From assembly GCA_017964745.1 (NCBI GenBank), contig JAGCRJ010000302.1, positions 1 to 12,856 on the forward strand: DNA of 12,856 nt, given 5' to 3'. The stretch comes from Lachnospiraceae bacterium (GTDB taxonomy: Bacteria; Bacillota; Clostridia; Lachnospirales; Lachnospiraceae). The notes below the pieces were generated by a model that saw only the letters and a list, made by a program, of their open reading frames with translations, searched no databases and was not told where the DNA came from. Below, one piece after another: positions 1-6,375 of the stretch. The position numbers were made by a program, and so were the translations under genes. Position 1 is the first letter of the stretch. Each line of letters begins with the position of its first letter.

Positions 1-371
1 AACTCAAGTGCATCACTGCATTCATGATATGCCTTTTCGGAGAAGTTGGACAGATAGAAAACCTTGTATCCGGCTGCTCTGAGGCTCTTTATCCAGGGGA
101 TCGCATAATCCCTCGCGGTTACCATTCCATGGACATTGGCGAAGGTTTCCCTGAGAACATCTTCAAGCTCGGGATCTTCCGAGATAAAGCCCTGCATGCA
201 TTCTTCGTCGCTCATTTCGCCCCTGTCGAATTCATGCCAGTAAGGGCTGTCGACGGTGGCCTTTTCGATGCGCTTTATCATGGCCTCATCGTGACCCTTG
301 TCCTCGAGAAAGCCTTTCCATCTGAAATCCGTTAATACATTTCCTATATCAAAAACAATATTTTTTATCAT
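1..371 (-). CDS. HAD-superfamily phosphatase, YihX-like (3' part cut off by window edge)
   Basis: This is the first 123 codons of a haloacid-dehalogenase-type hydrolase, expected to dephosphorylate a small phosphorylated metabolite in the cytosol. HAD motif I is at residues 5-12 (IVFDIGNV), with the nucleophile Asp8. The usual second Asp at position +2 is Gly, as in the YihX (glucose-1-phosphate phosphatase) branch. Residues 49-55 (DRGEMSD) resemble the YihX cap region (ERGEISD). Motif II is at 106-109 (YLSN), with the phosphate-binding Ser108. Motifs III and IV lie outside the window. The ATG at 371 is preceded by AAGG about 7 nt upstream. The gene lies 51 nt after purA, but a terminator-like hairpin separates the two, so its expression probably depends partly on read-through. 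A nucleotide or sugar phosphate is a reasonable substrate guess from context only. Confidence 0.88.
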   Translation of the reverse strand, partial: MIKNIVFDIGNVLTDFRWKGFLEDKGHDEAMIKRIEKATVDSPYWHEFDRGEMSDEECMQGFISEDPELEDVLRETFANVHGMVTARDYAIPWIKSLRAAGYKVFYLSNFSEKAYHECSDALE

Positions 372-375
372 ATTA

Positions 376-414
376 AAACCTTAAAAGCCGGAATTCCCCT
401 TGAGGAATTCCGGC
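376..414 (-). terminator. Hairpin with interrupted U-tract after purA
   Basis: A perfect 11-bp inverted repeat (GCCGGAATTCC at 387-397, its complement at 404-414) with a 6-nt loop begins 9 nt after the purA stop. On the minus strand it is followed by CTTTTAAGGTTTT, an imperfect U-tract. The same segment contains the AAGG ribosome binding site of the HAD gene, whose ATG is 16 nt beyond the stem. It can therefore act as a leaky terminator, an mRNA 3'-end stabiliser, or a structure affecting HAD translation. Confidence 0.7.
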
Positions 415-422
415 ATCCTTTA

Positions 423-1715
423 TCATTTTGAAAGAGGTGACTTCCTGTAGATGATATCGTCTCTGGAAGGTCCGTTGGATATCATTGTTATAGGATATCC
501 GATCTCCTTTTCGATGAACTCTACATAGTCGCGGCACTCCTGAGGCAGGTCTTCGTAATTCTTGATGCCTCTGATGTCGGTCTTCCATCCCTTGAACACC
601 TTGAGAACGGGCTTAGCCTTCTCGAGCTTGCTGGTCACGGGGAAGTCCTTGGTCTCTTTTCCGTCGACCTCGTAAGCCACACATACGGGGATCTCATCGA
701 GGTACTTGAGGATATCGAGAACTGTGAATGCGACATCGGTGGTTCCCTGAAGCCTGCAGCCATACTTTGAAGCCACACAGTCGAACCAGCCGACTCTTCT
801 GGGACGTCCGGTCGTTGCTCCGTACTCTCCGCCGTCTCCACCGTTACGTCTGAGCTGCTCTGCCTCGTCGCCGAAGATCTCGGATACGAAAGCTCCTGCA
901 CCGACTGCGGAAGAATAAGCCTTACATACGGTTACGATCTTCTTTATCTCATAGGGAGGGATTCCCGCTCCGATGGCACCGTATGCGGCAAGTGTTGATG
1001 AAGAGGTTACCATGGGGTAGATTCCGTGATCGGGATCCTTCATGGTTCCGAGCTGACCCTCGAGCAGGATCTTCTTTCCGGCTTTGATCGCCTCATCAAG
1101 GAAAAGAGAAACATCGCAGACATAAGGAGCGATCATATCCCTGTACTCCCTGAGAGTCTTAAGGGTCTCTTCAACGCTGATCTCGGGCTGATGGTAAAGC
1201 TCTCTTAAGAGAACATTCTTCTGGACAAGCACTCTGGGCACCTTCTCCTCAAGAAGCTCGTCATCGAAAAGCTCGCTTACCTGGAAGCCGATCTTCGCAT
1301 ATTTATCCGAATAGAAAGGAGCGATTCCGGACTTGGTCGATCCGAACGACTTTCCGGCAAGTCTCTCTTCTTCGTACTTATCGAAAAGAATATGATAAGG
1401 CATTACGATCTGAGCCCTGTCGGATACGAGGATGTGGGGCTTGGGAACCCCCTTCTCAACGATGCCGTTTATCTCACCTACGAGGACGGGGATGTTGAGT
1501 GCAACACCGTTTCCGATAATGGAAGTCGTATGTGAATAGAAAACTCCGGAAGGAAGCGTATGGAGGGCAAATTTACCGTAGTTATTGACTATGGTGTGAC
1601 CTGCATTTGCTCCGCCCTGAAATCTGATGATGATATCGGAATCCTGGGCAAGCATATCGGTGATCTTGCCTTTTCCTTCATCACCCCAGTTAGCGCCTAC
1701 GATCGCTGTGACCAT
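423..1715 (-). CDS. purA: Adenylosuccinate synthetase
   Basis: This enzyme catalyses GTP-dependent condensation of IMP with aspartate to adenylosuccinate, the first committed step from IMP to AMP, in the cytosol. At 430 residues it has normal family length. The N-terminal motif GDEGKGK is at residues 11-17, with the catalytic Asp12. NAGHT, with catalytic His40, is at 37-41. The IMP-binding signature GATTGRPRRVGW is at 299-310. The segment around 219-231 reads EGQLGTMKDPDHG, where the E. coli enzyme has EGAQGTLLDIDHG, a lineage-type variation in the IMP-contacting loop. The ATG at 1715 has AAAGGCGG about 7 nt upstream. The gene follows purB by 95 nt and has its own promoter in that gap, so it can be expressed separately from purC-purB. 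Identity is secure. Confidence 0.98.
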   Translation of the reverse strand: MVTAIVGANWGDEGKGKITDMLAQDSDIIIRFQGGANAGHTIVNNYGKFALHTLPSGVFYSHTTSIIGNGVALNIPVLVGEINGIVEKGVPKPHILVSDRAQIVMPYHILFDKYEEERLAGKSFGSTKSGIAPFYSDKYAKIGFQVSELFDDELLEEKVPRVLVQKNVLLRELYHQPEISVEETLKTLREYRDMIAPYVCDVSLFLDEAIKAGKKILLEGQLGTMKDPDHGIYPMVTSSSTLAAYGAIGAGIPPYEIKKIVTVCKAYSSAVGAGAFVSEIFGDEAEQLRRNGGDGGEYGATTGRPRRVGWFDCVASKYGCRLQGTTDVAFTVLDILKYLDEIPVCVAYEVDGKETKDFPVTSKLEKAKPVLKVFKGWKTDIRGIKNYEDLPQECRDYVEFIEKEIGYPITMISNGPSRDDIIYRKSPLSK

Positions 1716-1751
1716 TTAATTTCCGCCTTTCAAATCTAAAACAACTTGTTC

Positions 1752-1766
1752 CGGGGATAAGCCCCG
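1752..1766 (-). promoter_or_regulatory. GC hairpin at the predicted 5' end of purA mRNA
   Basis: CGGGG-CTTAT-CCCCG forms a 5-bp GC stem with a 5-nt loop. It starts about 2-3 nt after the transcription start predicted from the purA -10 box (around 1768-1769) and lies about 36 nt before the purA start codon. A stem at the extreme 5' end typically protects mRNA from 5'-dependent decay. The leader of about 53 nt is too short for a purine riboswitch. The role is inferred. Confidence 0.5.
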
Positions 1767-1773
1767 ACTGTCT

Positions 1774-1802
1774 ATTATATGTTAATGCTTTATTTTAGTA
1801 AA
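1774..1802 (-). promoter_or_regulatory. purA promoter (sigma-A type)
   Basis: A perfect -10 hexamer TATAAT (1779-1774) sits 17 bp downstream of TTTACT (1802-1797), a 4/6 match to the -35 consensus. It lies in the purB-purA gap, with the predicted start near 1768. The -35 and most of the spacer lie inside an 11-bp inverted repeat. The TTTACT/17/TATAAT arrangement is the same as in the promoter of the DUF5717-like gene. Confidence 0.75.
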
Positions 1803-1809
1803 GCATTAA
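1782..1809 (-). other. 11-bp inverted repeat overlapping the purA promoter
   Basis: Arms TTAATGCTTTA and TAAAGCATTAA surround a 6-nt spacer and begin 1 nt after the purB stop codon. The repeat covers the -35 box and spacer of the purA promoter. No U-tract follows on the minus strand, so it is a poor intrinsic terminator for purB. Its position suggests an operator, but a 3'-end hairpin of the purCB transcript is also possible. It does not resemble the Bacillus PurR box. Confidence 0.55.
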
Positions 1810-1810
1810 A

Positions 1811-3268
1811 TTATACATTTATCTCGGCACCCATTCCGAGCACATCGGCATTGGCCTTGAGCACGGGATCCACCACATCCCTGAGGTAAACCTCGACCTG
1901 TCTGGGAGCACGGCCCACATAGTTCTCGGGCTTCAATGTCTTCTTAAGGTCGTCAAGATTCATTCCGAAGTCGGGATCGGCTGCGATCATCTCGAGAAGA
2001 TCGTTGTCGCGTCCCTCTTCCTTGACATGCTTTCCGGCTTCCATGGAAAGGGTTCTGATCTTCTCATGGAGCTCCTGACGGTTTCCGCCGTTCTTTACGG
2101 CATCCATCATGATGTTCTCGGTAGCCATGAAGGGAATCTCAGCCATGAACTGCTTCTCGATGACCTTGGGATATACCTTCATTCCGCCGGGAGCGGTGAT
2201 GTTCATGCACAGATCGAGGATTCCGTCGGTGGCAAGGAAGCCCTCGGGTACGGAAAGTCTCTTGTTAGCCGAATCGTCGAGGGTTCTCTCAAACCACTGT
2301 ACGCTTGAAGTGATGGCGGGGTTGAGAGCATCGACCATTACGTATCTTGCAAGGGAAGCGATTCTTTCGCTTCTCATGGGATTTCTCTTGTAAGCCATTG
2401 CGGAAGATCCGATCTGGCTCTTCTCGAAGGGCTCTTCCACCTGCTTTAAGTGCTGGAGAAGTCTGATGTCGTTGCTCATCTTGTGAGCGGAAGCTGCGAT
2501 GCCCGCAAGGACATTGACCACTCTTGTATCAACCTTACGTGAATAGGTCTGTCCTGATACGGGATATACGGCATCGAATCCCATCTTCTTGGCGATCATG
2601 GGATCGATCTTGTCGATGGTCTCATCATCTCCGTTGAAAAGCTCCTTGAATGAAGCCTGGGTTCCGGTTGTTCCCTTTGAACCGAGAAGCTTGAGCGATC
2701 CGAGAACATAATCAAGGTCCTCAAGATCGATCATGAACTCATTCATCCAGAGTGTCGCTCTCTTGCCTACGGTAGTGGGCTGGGCGGGCTGGAAATGGGT
2801 AAACGCGAGTGTGGGAAGATCCTTATACTCATCCGCAAATTTTGCGAGATTTGAGATGACGTTGAGGAGCTTCTTACGGGTCAGCTCAAGTGCTTCCCTC
2901 ATAAGGATGATATCGGTATTGTCTCCGACATAGCAGCTGGTCGCACCGAGGTGGATGATTCCGGCAGCCTTAGGGCACTGCTGTCCGTATGCAAATACAT
3001 GGCTCATTACGTCGTGGCGTACGACCTTTTCCCTTTCGCGTGCTACATCGTAATTGATGTCCTCTGCATGCGCTTTAAGTTCATCTATCATTTCCTGAGT
3101 GATGACGGGCTTGCCGTTTTCGGAAAGTCCGAGCTCCATCTCAGTCTCCGCAAGTGCGATCCAGAGCTTTCTCCAGGTACGGAACTTCTTGTCCTGGGAA
3201 AAGATGAACTGCATCTCCTTGCTTGCGTATCTTTCGGAGAGCGGGCTTGAATAGCAATCTGTAGCCAT
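1811..3268 (-). CDS. purB: Adenylosuccinate lyase
   Basis: This fumarase/aspartase-superfamily lyase acts twice in purine synthesis: SAICAR to AICAR plus fumarate, and adenylosuccinate to AMP plus fumarate. It is normally a cytosolic homotetramer. The superfamily signature GSSAMAYKRNPMRSER is at residues 287-302, with the catalytic-loop Ser near 288-289. RHDVMSH at 84-90 and THFQPAQPTT at 157-166 carry the two conserved active-site histidine regions (His85, His158). At 485 residues it belongs to the longer form of the enzyme, also seen in animals, rather than the roughly 430-residue Bacillus type. The ATG at 3268 has AGAAAGG about 7 nt upstream. It lies 50 nt after purC with no convincing promoter between, so purC and purB are probably cotranscribed. 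Identity is secure. Confidence 0.98.
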   Translation of the reverse strand: MATDCYSSPLSERYASKEMQFIFSQDKKFRTWRKLWIALAETEMELGLSENGKPVITQEMIDELKAHAEDINYDVAREREKVVRHDVMSHVFAYGQQCPKAAGIIHLGATSCYVGDNTDIILMREALELTRKKLLNVISNLAKFADEYKDLPTLAFTHFQPAQPTTVGKRATLWMNEFMIDLEDLDYVLGSLKLLGSKGTTGTQASFKELFNGDDETIDKIDPMIAKKMGFDAVYPVSGQTYSRKVDTRVVNVLAGIAASAHKMSNDIRLLQHLKQVEEPFEKSQIGSSAMAYKRNPMRSERIASLARYVMVDALNPAITSSVQWFERTLDDSANKRLSVPEGFLATDGILDLCMNITAPGGMKVYPKVIEKQFMAEIPFMATENIMMDAVKNGGNRQELHEKIRTLSMEAGKHVKEEGRDNDLLEMIAADPDFGMNLDDLKKTLKPENYVGRAPRQVEVYLRDVVDPVLKANADVLGMGAEINV

Positions 3269-3318
3269 AATAAAACCTTTCTGAAATAATGCTTGATTCT
3301 TTACGTGCCGTTTATGTA

Positions 3319-4191
3319 TCAGAGCTCTTTTCCGGTAAGGAGTCTGTAGCCCTCAAGGTACTTGGCAATGGTCTTGTCAACGATATCCTGAGGAAGTGTC
3401 CAGTCATGGTTTCCGTCGTTCGCCTTGAGCCAGTCACGTGCGAACTGCTTGTCAAAGGAAGGCTGTCCCTTTCCTGCCTCATATCCTTCGAGGGGCCAGA
3501 ATCTTGAGGAATCGGGTGTGAGCATCTCATCGCCGAGTACGACGTTGCCGTTCTCATCAAGTCCGAACTCGAACTTGGTATCAGCGATTATGATGCCTCT
3601 GGTAAGTGCGTAATCCGCACACTTCTTATAAAGAGCAATGGTAAGATCCTTAAGCTGCTTTGCAAGCTGCTCGCCCTTTCCGGGATAGTACTTCTCAAGA
3701 TGTGCGATCGACTGCTCATAAGAGATGTTCTCGTCGTGATCGCCGATCTCAGCCTTGGTGGAAGGGGTGTAGATGGGCTCAGGGAGCTTCTCGCTCTCTT
3801 TGAGTCCCTCGGGAAGCTTTATTCCGCAAACGGTGCCGTCCTTCTGATATGAAGCCCAGCCGCTTCCGGTGATATATCCTCTTACGATGCACTCAAGTGG
3901 GAGCATCTCGAGCTTCTTGCACATCATGGAATTGCCGACAAACTGAGGCTGTCTGAAGAATTCGGGCATCTCATTATTATCAACGGTGATCATATGGTTG
4001 GGAACGATGTCCTTAGTGTAATCGAACCAGAATCTGGACATCTGGGTAAGGACTGTGCCCTTCCTGGTGACGATATTGTGAAGGATCACGTCAAAACAGC
4101 TGATCCTGTCGGTTGCCACCATGATGAGGGAATCCCCGTTATCATAGATCTCTCTTACTTTTCCTGCTTTTACCGGCTTAAGTTCTTCCAT
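3319..4191 (-). CDS. purC: Phosphoribosylaminoimidazole-succinocarboxamide synthase (SAICAR synthetase)
   Basis: This cytosolic enzyme uses ATP to join aspartate to CAIR, giving SAICAR, the direct substrate of the downstream PurB. Signature 1 is at residues 96-110 (MLPLECIVRGYITGS) and signature 2 at 199-210 (GIIIADTKFEFG). DEMLTPDSSR at 221-230 and the TPSTKAEIGDHDE segment at 142-154 are also typical. At 290 residues it matches the longer, yeast-like form rather than the roughly 237-residue E. coli type. The ATG at 4191 is supported by AGGAG 7 nt upstream. A promoter lies about 40 nt upstream, making this the first gene of the purine block. Identity is secure. Confidence 0.98.
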   Translation of the reverse strand: MEELKPVKAGKVREIYDNGDSLIMVATDRISCFDVILHNIVTRKGTVLTQMSRFWFDYTKDIVPNHMITVDNNEMPEFFRQPQFVGNSMMCKKLEMLPLECIVRGYITGSGWASYQKDGTVCGIKLPEGLKESEKLPEPIYTPSTKAEIGDHDENISYEQSIAHLEKYYPGKGEQLAKQLKDLTIALYKKCADYALTRGIIIADTKFEFGLDENGNVVLGDEMLTPDSSRFWPLEGYEAGKGQPSFDKQFARDWLKANDGNHDWTLPQDIVDKTIAKYLEGYRLLTGKEL

Positions 4192-4198
4192 TTTCTAT

Positions 4199-4203
4199 CT
4201 CCT
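4199..4203 (-). promoter_or_regulatory. Strong ribosome binding site of purC
   Basis: AGGAG, within AAGAGGAG, lies 7 nt before the purC ATG. It is the best-placed Shine-Dalgarno sequence in the window and fixes the purC start. Confidence 0.85.
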
Positions 4204-4208
4204 CTTAA

Positions 4209-4227
4209 TTGGTCATTAAAAGACCAA
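4209..4227 (-). other. 6-bp inverted repeat at the purC transcription start
   Basis: TTGGTC and GACCAA flank a 7-nt AT-rich spacer. The repeat straddles the start point predicted from the purC -10 box (about 4224-4225) and precedes the ribosome binding site. It could be an operator, or if transcription starts slightly earlier, a 5'-terminal mRNA hairpin. Confidence 0.4.
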
Positions 4228-4230
4228 AAT

Positions 4231-4259
4231 AATATACACTTTTATACACTGAGTTGCAA
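4231..4259 (-). promoter_or_regulatory. purC(-purB) promoter, sigma-A type
   Basis: TTGCAA (4259-4254) and TATATT (4236-4231) are separated by exactly 17 bp, matching 4/6 and 5/6 of the consensus hexamers. The predicted start near 4224 gives a leader of about 33 nt. The site lies in the 141-nt gap that separates the four-gene operon from the purine block. Confidence 0.7.
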
Positions 4260-4277
4260 ACCTAAATAATGGATACC

Positions 4278-4327
4278 GCTGTTGCGGAAGATGGGCGCAT
4301 TTCCGCTCATTGGTCGCTCGCAACAGC
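4278..4327 (-). terminator. Long-stem inverted repeat after the four-gene operon
   Basis: GCTGTTGCG (4278-4286) and CGCAACAGC (4319-4327) form a perfect 9-bp GC-rich stem around 32 nt. The interior contains a second, competing inverted repeat, GCGGAA (4284-4289) with TTCCGC (4301-4306). The element begins 5 nt after the stop codon of the last operon gene. No U-tract follows, so it is not a classic intrinsic terminator. It may be a processing or stabilising structure, a Rho-dependent end, or a copy of a dispersed intergenic repeat. It lies just upstream of the purC promoter. Confidence 0.45.
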
Positions 4328-4332
4328 TCTTT

Positions 4333-5514
4333 CTATAGTTCGCTTTCGGGCTCGAATTTCTCGGTCATTTCAAGGATTTCCTGTGCGTACATCGGATATG
4401 TCTTGGCGACACTTGTGATCTCATCCTTGGCGGAGCGTGCCCTGGTCTCGTTGTAGTCGATCTGTTCGCGGAGAGCCTGACGCCTCAGGATAAGTCCGTG
4501 GCGGAGCTCGACCATTTCCCTTTTATCCAGAAGAGCCGCAAGCTGGTCGATCCATCTGGCGGGACTGGTCACATGATACCTTGCAAGAAGTCTTATGAGG
4601 TCTTCCTTGGCCTGATGAAGGCCTGCGGTGTTCTCATTGAACTGCCTGCGGTCCTCGGCCTCCTGCTTGTACATTCCCCAGAGCTGCTCAAGTTCCTGTC
4701 CGTTCTTGCATTCGTATTTGATGTAAAGATACGACAGGAGGTTCCTGTTATTGACGTATCTGATCTTGACCGTGTTCTGAAGCTGGATGAGCTTGCCCAT
4801 ATTGCCCGAAGCCCGGCCGAGCTCCTTGTCCGCATCGATGTATCTTACGCATACAACGGTTATCGCGACCGCCGCCGTGGCAATGCGAAGGAAATATCCT
4901 ATATAAACGTTCATGTCGAAAGCAAACTGCATAACGGCAAGTATGACCATAAGGCCCGCTGCCGCTGCGGTAAATATCACCGCCATTCCGCGAAGATTCT
5001 CCATCGAATCCTTAAGCTCGTTCTTTCTGAATGCGACCGCCTTCCTTTCGCCGTCAAGGCGTTTCAGATCCTTCTTGATAAGAACGGCCATTCGCTCATT
5101 TTCCTTAATGGATGCAAGACCGCCTTCTATCTCGTTCTCCCTGCGTCTGAGCGATGCAAACTGTTCGTCCGTGAGAGGTGACTTTCTGGTACGGAACTTC
5201 TCGATGTCGCTCTCATAGGAAAGAAGCTTTCTTGCAACTGAATTAACCTCGGCTCTCTGGGCATCCGGAAGAGCTTCTATCTCCTCCATGTCCTTGAGAT
5301 ACGAGGTCACCTTATCATACTCGCCCTTCAGCATATCCATCTCGCGGCTGCCCTCGGCTATCTGCTCAAGGCATTCCGCAATGTATCTGGTACGCTGCTG
5401 CTGATCGTGAAAGTCGATGCCTTCGCGGTCATAGACTATGTCTTCATTCTCACTTTCGTCAAAGGAAGACATGGCGCGTGATGCTTTTTTGAAAAGATTA
5501 GAAAAAAATCCCAT
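4333..5514 (-). CDS. Membrane-hairpin coiled-coil protein, last gene of the operon
   Basis: I do not recognise a named family. The 393 residues divide into an acidic, polar N-terminus (1-40), a charged helical region with coiled-coil character (about 40-175), two adjacent hydrophobic helices (about 177-199 and 202-224) joined by only a few residues, and a second charged helical region (about 225-385). There is no signal peptide. The predicted topology is a tight membrane hairpin with both long helical arms in the cytoplasm. The ATG at 5514 follows the upstream stop codon directly (TAAATG), with only a weak GGTG as ribosome binding site, so translation is probably coupled. In context it could be the membrane anchor for the three upstream soluble proteins. 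That role is inferred. Confidence 0.85.
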   Translation of the reverse strand: MGFFSNLFKKASRAMSSFDESENEDIVYDREGIDFHDQQQRTRYIAECLEQIAEGSREMDMLKGEYDKVTSYLKDMEEIEALPDAQRAEVNSVARKLLSYESDIEKFRTRKSPLTDEQFASLRRRENEIEGGLASIKENERMAVLIKKDLKRLDGERKAVAFRKNELKDSMENLRGMAVIFTAAAAGLMVILAVMQFAFDMNVYIGYFLRIATAAVAITVVCVRYIDADKELGRASGNMGKLIQLQNTVKIRYVNNRNLLSYLYIKYECKNGQELEQLWGMYKQEAEDRRQFNENTAGLHQAKEDLIRLLARYHVTSPARWIDQLAALLDKREMVELRHGLILRRQALREQIDYNETRARSAKDEITSVAKTYPMYAQEILEMTEKFEPESEL

Positions 5515-6375
5515 TTAGTTCACCGGAACCATGCTTCTGTATTTCTCCTTGAGGCCTTCAAGGATATGCTCGTTATCGGCATGCTCGTCATCATCCGCGA
5601 TCTGCTGTCTGATATTCTTCATGATCATATGGGAAATGCCTTCGCCGCATGCTTCGTATTCCTTCTTAAGAGCATCCATCTCACTTTCGATCGCAATGGA
5701 ATCGGGGCCCAGATCCTGATTCTCCGCAACGTATTTTATGAACTGCGTTCCGGTCATGGAAAGCCTGAGTGCCGCGATATAGCTGTGGCGGTGAGACTGT
5801 GTCGGATCGTATTCGAATGCCTTCCTGAAGCTCTCCGCAGCCAGACGGTACTTCATCATTCCCGCATACGAATATCCGAGATTGTGATATATGCTTCCCA
5901 TAAATGCGGTCCCCGCGGGAGAATTATCGCTCCCTTCCGCACTCCACTTGTCTACGATGTTCCTGTATGCGTGGATGGCCGCTTCGTAATTGCCCGATTC
6001 GGCAAGGGTATCGGCCTGCTTTTTCTGACGCTCCATAACGGACATTCCGGCGCCCATTGTGAGCGTTTTGACCGTTTCGAATACAACGCTTCTTTCAAAC
6101 AGACCTGTGTACTCGAGAATATATCTGCAGAAATCACCCAGTTTAGCCTTACCGCTCAGGATACCCATAAGAGCATCAGCAAGCTCGCGGAGTCCGAGAT
6201 CCCTGTAGATCCATTCGATGAGATTCTTGTTCATTATCTGGTCATCGATCAGCACGGCATTTTCGCGGAATGCAACGCAAAGCTCCTCTATGCAATAAAC
6301 CGGTATCTCGATTCCGGGTATCACATAGGGAACCTGTGAGTATATTCCTATTCCGAGTGAAATCCTTGATGCCAT
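5515..6375 (-). CDS. TPR-repeat adaptor-like protein
   Basis: A soluble 286-residue protein. Residues 1-95 form a small helical domain I cannot assign (VYCIEELCVAF at 26-36, then ELADAL at 64-69). Residues about 115-145 and 159-191 are tetratricopeptide repeats, the second with HNLGYSYAG and a typical helix-B ending FEYDP. A charged helical tail follows (about 225-280). TPRs bind peptides or partner proteins, often chaperone tails, so a bridging role in this operon is plausible. I chose the ATG at 6375, which overlaps the upstream stop as TAATG. A TTG nine codons earlier would lie upstream of the only AGGAG (6390-6394), so that motif could not serve it. The AGGAG is 14 nt from the ATG, longer than ideal, which suggests translational coupling. 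Confidence 0.8.
   Translation of the reverse strand: MASRISLGIGIYSQVPYVIPGIEIPVYCIEELCVAFRENAVLIDDQIMNKNLIEWIYRDLGLRELADALMGILSGKAKLGDFCRYILEYTGLFERSVVFETVKTLTMGAGMSVMERQKKQADTLAESGNYEAAIHAYRNIVDKWSAEGSDNSPAGTAFMGSIYHNLGYSYAGMMKYRLAAESFRKAFEYDPTQSHRHSYIAALRLSMTGTQFIKYVAENQDLGPDSIAIESEMDALKKEYEACGEGISHMIMKNIRQQIADDDEHADNEHILEGLKEKYRSMVPVN

Noticed and set aside
381..416. An 11-codon mini-frame (MPEFLKGNSGF) running through the hairpin after purA, possibly a leader peptide.
   Set aside because: The AAGG directly abuts its ATG with no spacing, and the codons show no regulatory amino-acid run. It is explained by the palindrome itself.
1716..1770. A purine riboswitch in the purA leader.
   Set aside because: The predicted leader is only about 53 nt, with a single short hairpin. 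No three-way junction or aptamer core is visible.
5566..6339. A 257-codon plus-strand frame opposite the TPR gene, and a 227-codon one opposite the membrane protein (4498-5181).
   Set aside because: Both lie wholly inside minus-strand genes with clear domain structure and tight operon junctions, and neither has its own convincing signals.
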